A stretch of DNA of 64,000 nucleotides from Atherinomorus stipes (taxonomy: Eukaryota; Chordata; Actinopteri; Atheriniformes; Atherinidae), in NCBI GenBank assembly GCA_023101725.1, contig JALJCO010001220.1, positions 62,001 through 126,000 of the forward strand. Reading direction: 5' to 3'. The notes under the pieces were generated by a model. It was not told where the DNA came from. It worked only from the letters and a program-made list of their open reading frames with translations, and did not search any database. Shown piece after piece: positions 63,841-64,000 of the stretch; position 1 is the first letter of the stretch, and every line of letters begins with the position of its first letter. Made by a program: the position numbers and the translations under genes.

Positions 63841-64000
63841 CTGAGCAAAAGCAAAGAATGCATTAAATTCTTCACATCATCCCTGTTTTAACTATATACT
63901 CTTGAAAAAACAGCAAACATTGTTCTTTTCTTCCATGTTTATACAAATAAACTGACTTAGCCCACTTCATTATCAGCCTCTACACACTTTAATATTGCTT
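63841..64000 (-). other. adcy3 intron sequence at the window edge
   Basis: Upstream (in gene sense) of the exon ending at 63840. The acceptor TTTTGCTCAG is visible; the next exon lies outside the window. Confidence 0.7.

Overview
This is vertebrate nuclear DNA, almost certainly from a ray-finned (teleost) fish. Exons are short, introns use GT-AG borders, simple repeats are abundant, and the SINE, hAT-MITE, Tc1 and L1 fragments are of fish type. No prokaryotic genes, CRISPR array or intact virus is visible. Species is not determined; a percomorph-like teleost is a guess. Gene identities rest on remembered family sequence, not on a search.

Layout. (1) 1-11.5 kb, plus strand: the last four coding exons and 3' UTR of an estrogen-related receptor gamma gene (esrrg; ligand-binding domain). 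(2) 10-21 kb, plus strand: after about 8 kb of repeat-rich DNA come only the last exons of ush2a (usherin), covering the membrane segment and the cytoplasmic tail with its PDZ ligand. The more than 15 kb of coding sequence that should precede them is absent. (3) 21-25.4 kb: repeat-rich spacer with a degraded L1 reverse transcriptase and a small promoter-like segment. (4) 25.9-37.2 kb, minus strand: a complete ten-exon fez2-like gene (396 aa). (5) 38.6-56.1 kb, minus strand: a complete 14-exon wdr26 gene (609 aa) with a long 3' UTR. (6) 57.9-64 kb, minus strand: the 3' two-thirds of adcy3, from the C1 catalytic domain to the stop; its 5' end lies outside the window.

The esrrg-ush2a order and orientation is the ancestral vertebrate linkage (human 1q41), wdr26 is from human 1q42, and fez2 and adcy3 are from human 2p, so this looks like one teleost ohnologous block mixing 1q and 2p material. 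The genes do not form a pathway: a nuclear receptor, a remnant of a stereocilia/photoreceptor adhesion protein, a kinesin adaptor, a CTLH E3-ligase subunit and a ciliary adenylyl cyclase.

The most interesting signals are the usherin gene reduced to its membrane and cytoplasmic tail, with one exon out of frame whose skipping restores the frame; an apparent one-base frame problem in adcy3 at a run of five C that a shifted splice acceptor would repair; unusual core substitutions in the esrrg ligand-binding domain; and several well-bounded transposons with target-site duplications.
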